64,000 bases of DNA. Source: a bacterium (GTDB lineage Bacteria > Desulfobacterota > DSWW01). The stretch spans positions 1 through 64,000 of the forward strand of contig JANQFG010000037.1 in NCBI GenBank assembly GCA_028277985.1. Reading direction: 5' to 3'. The position numbers were made by a program, and so were the translations under genes. This document shows, piece after piece, positions 62,943-64,000 of this stretch (its first letter is position 1; each line of letters opens with the position of its first letter). Below the pieces are notes generated by a model, which searched no databases, was not told the DNA's origin, and was given only the letters and a program-made list of their open reading frames with translations.

Positions 62943-64000
62943 GCGGACACCTCCCGTACGTTCTCGCTTCCCGAATACCTGAGCCTCTTGAAGATGAGTA
63001 AGATCAGAATCGCGGTCAAGCCCACCAGGAGGAAGAAGAGATACTTCGGCATCCAGTCCCACCACCAGTCATAGAATTTCGTGTATAGGAGAATCGTGAA
63101 GAAGGCATTGCCTGTATTCACGACTTCTGGCCAACCCCGCTTGATCCCAAGCCAGATGGCGGCTGCGCTGAAGACGAAGCCCGCGATCTGGTAGCCCGCC
63201 TCGATCGACTCCGGTGAGAAATGCAGGTGACTGATCTTTCCCCAGTTGGAGAGAATCAGCACCGGAATGAAGAACAGAAGCATGGCGAAGACGCGGTAGA
63301 TGGCTGCGAAGCCATGGTATCTGTGATGTGGGAGGAGGGGGACCAGGAACAGCAGCAGGGCTGCAGGAAAGAAATTCTCAGGCCGCTCTCCGAAATGGAG
63401 CCAGTAGCACCCGCTCCAAGTTCCGGTTCGTGCCGAGAGGTAGGATGCAATGCAGATAATCCCTGCGGCGAGAAGCAGGCGGGCGTCGGATGCGTAGGCA
63501 AGAACGAACGCGAATACCGCCCATACCAGAAAGGCGTTCGCCGAGGGAGTGATGTTGAAGATCTGTCCGATCATGGAGATGTTCAGGACAAAACAGGCAA
63601 AGGTCACCAGCCCGAAAAGCTTGGCGAAGTAGGCAGTCTTCTCCCTGTGAGATGCGAAGATAGTGGCGGCCAGGCCGATGAGTGGGGCTGCGACCAGTAT
63701 GGCCACCTGAATGTGGGTCGAGAACCTTCCCCAGAACTGATAGAAGAGGAAGAACACGCTGGCTGCCAGACCCAGGGCCCCAAGGAACGAAGCGATCTTC
63801 ATCCCGAGGCTGAGTTGCTTCTCCCGTTTGCTCGAATCGATGTCGAAAGCCGATGAAAGCTTTGCGATCAGGTCGTCGTGGTAACGGGCGACGGCAGAGC
63901 GATCGCTCTCCTTGAGAGTCAGGACATTCTCCTGCTCGATCATCTCCAGTTCGGCACGGAAGGATTGAATCTGGTCCGCCCTTCGCTGTGCATCCGCTCT
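62939..64000 (-). CDS. DUF2157 membrane protein (5' end beyond the right edge)
   Basis: At least 353 residues; the frame is open to base 64000, so the true start lies outside. A soluble helical region (RADAQRRADQIQSFRAELEM, KQLSLGMKIASF) is followed by about ten helices (GALGLAASVFFLFYQFWG onwards). It is a DUF2157-type protein of unknown role, first of the cassette with DUF4824 and two acetyltransferases. Confidence 0.8.
   Translation of the reverse strand, partial: RADAQRRADQIQSFRAELEMIEQENVLTLKESDRSAVARYHDDLIAKLSSAFDIDSSKREKQLSLGMKIASFLGALGLAASVFFLFYQFWGRFSTHIQVAILVAAPLIGLAATIFASHREKTAYFAKLFGLVTFACFVLNISMIGQIFNITPSANAFLVWAVFAFVLAYASDARLLLAAGIICIASYLSARTGTWSGCYWLHFGERPENFFPAALLLFLVPLLPHHRYHGFAAIYRVFAMLLFFIPVLILSNWGKISHLHFSPESIEAGYQIAGFVFSAAAIWLGIKRGWPEVVNTGNAFFTILLYTKFYDWWWDWMPKYLFFLLVGLTAILILLIFKRLRYSGSENVREVSA

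Noticed and set aside
1..64000. CRISPR array, tRNA or rRNA genes
   Set aside because: No regularly spaced identical repeats, cloverleaf-like tRNA sequence or rRNA signature was seen when reading both strands; small structured RNAs cannot be excluded without covariance searches.

Overview
The window is GC-rich and gene-dense. Its content points to an anaerobic or facultatively anaerobic, Gram-negative, non-photosynthetic bacterium, most likely a Desulfobacterota (former Deltaproteobacteria) lineage, possibly an uncultured one. The reasons are a mercury-methylation HgcA gene with its small AbrB-type companion, a stand-alone CFeSP-type iron-sulfur protein, two DUF6125-like proteins, an aldo/keto reductase with a C-terminal ferredoxin domain, lipobox-bearing lipoproteins with Cys-rich DUF4215 repeats, CoA-ligase/SDR/crotonase metabolism and very large multi-PAS hybrid histidine kinases. 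The taxonomic placement is an inference. No rRNA, tRNA, CRISPR array, phage module or intact transposase was seen.

Left edge (1-2.3 kb): the 5' part of hgcA (the Cys-bearing cap-helix motif is visible) follows an AbrB-like gene (hgcC). Both are read leftward from a strong promoter. An Fe-S protein and an alpha/beta hydrolase are read rightward from a promoter whose -35 box coincides with that of the hgc promoter. hgcB, if present, lies beyond position 1.

2.3-12.8 kb: a zinc-type MDR dehydrogenase, a small Cys-rich lipoprotein, a sulfatase with a membrane protein, a nitrilase-family amidohydrolase, a multi-PAS hybrid kinase, a DUF4215 Cys-rich lipoprotein and a multi-span membrane protein.

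13.0-18.2 kb: a compact five-gene leftward operon (DUF6125-like protein, PaaK-type CoA ligase, tandem-fused cysteine hydrolase, second DUF6125-like protein, FAD oxidoreductase) with a good promoter. It is bounded by a palindromic element with 27-bp perfect inverted ends on one side and a REP-like hairpin on the other. I do not recognise this combination and regard it as the best candidate for an undescribed pathway.

18.3-30.2 kb: an alpha/beta hydrolase, a secreted clostripain-type protease, a fasciclin-domain protein, a TetR regulator divergent from an amidohydrolase, an MFS transporter, a six-span hybrid kinase with two receivers and an HPt domain, and an ADP-ribosylglycohydrolase.

30.3-41.1 kb: an L,D-transpeptidase convergent with a MepK/DUF882 peptidase (cell-wall 3-3 crosslink making and cutting), a CoA-ligase/crotonase pair, a CocE-type hydrolase lipoprotein, an SDR with a glycosidase-like lipoprotein, the aldo/keto reductase-ferredoxin and a small lipoprotein.

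41.2-64 kb: a third hybrid kinase, a UMF1/Atg22-type MFS, a large outer-membrane-type protein, a second nitrilase-family enzyme, a secreted phospholipase D-like protein, a complete heavy-metal RND efflux operon (small Cys-rich protein, czcC, czcB, czcA), an SDR, a C45 acyltransferase-like lipoprotein, and a tightly coupled cassette of DUF2157, DUF4824 and two GNAT proteins running off the right edge. Coding sequence is on both strands, intergenic spaces are short, and several gene pairs converge with a few bases of overlap.
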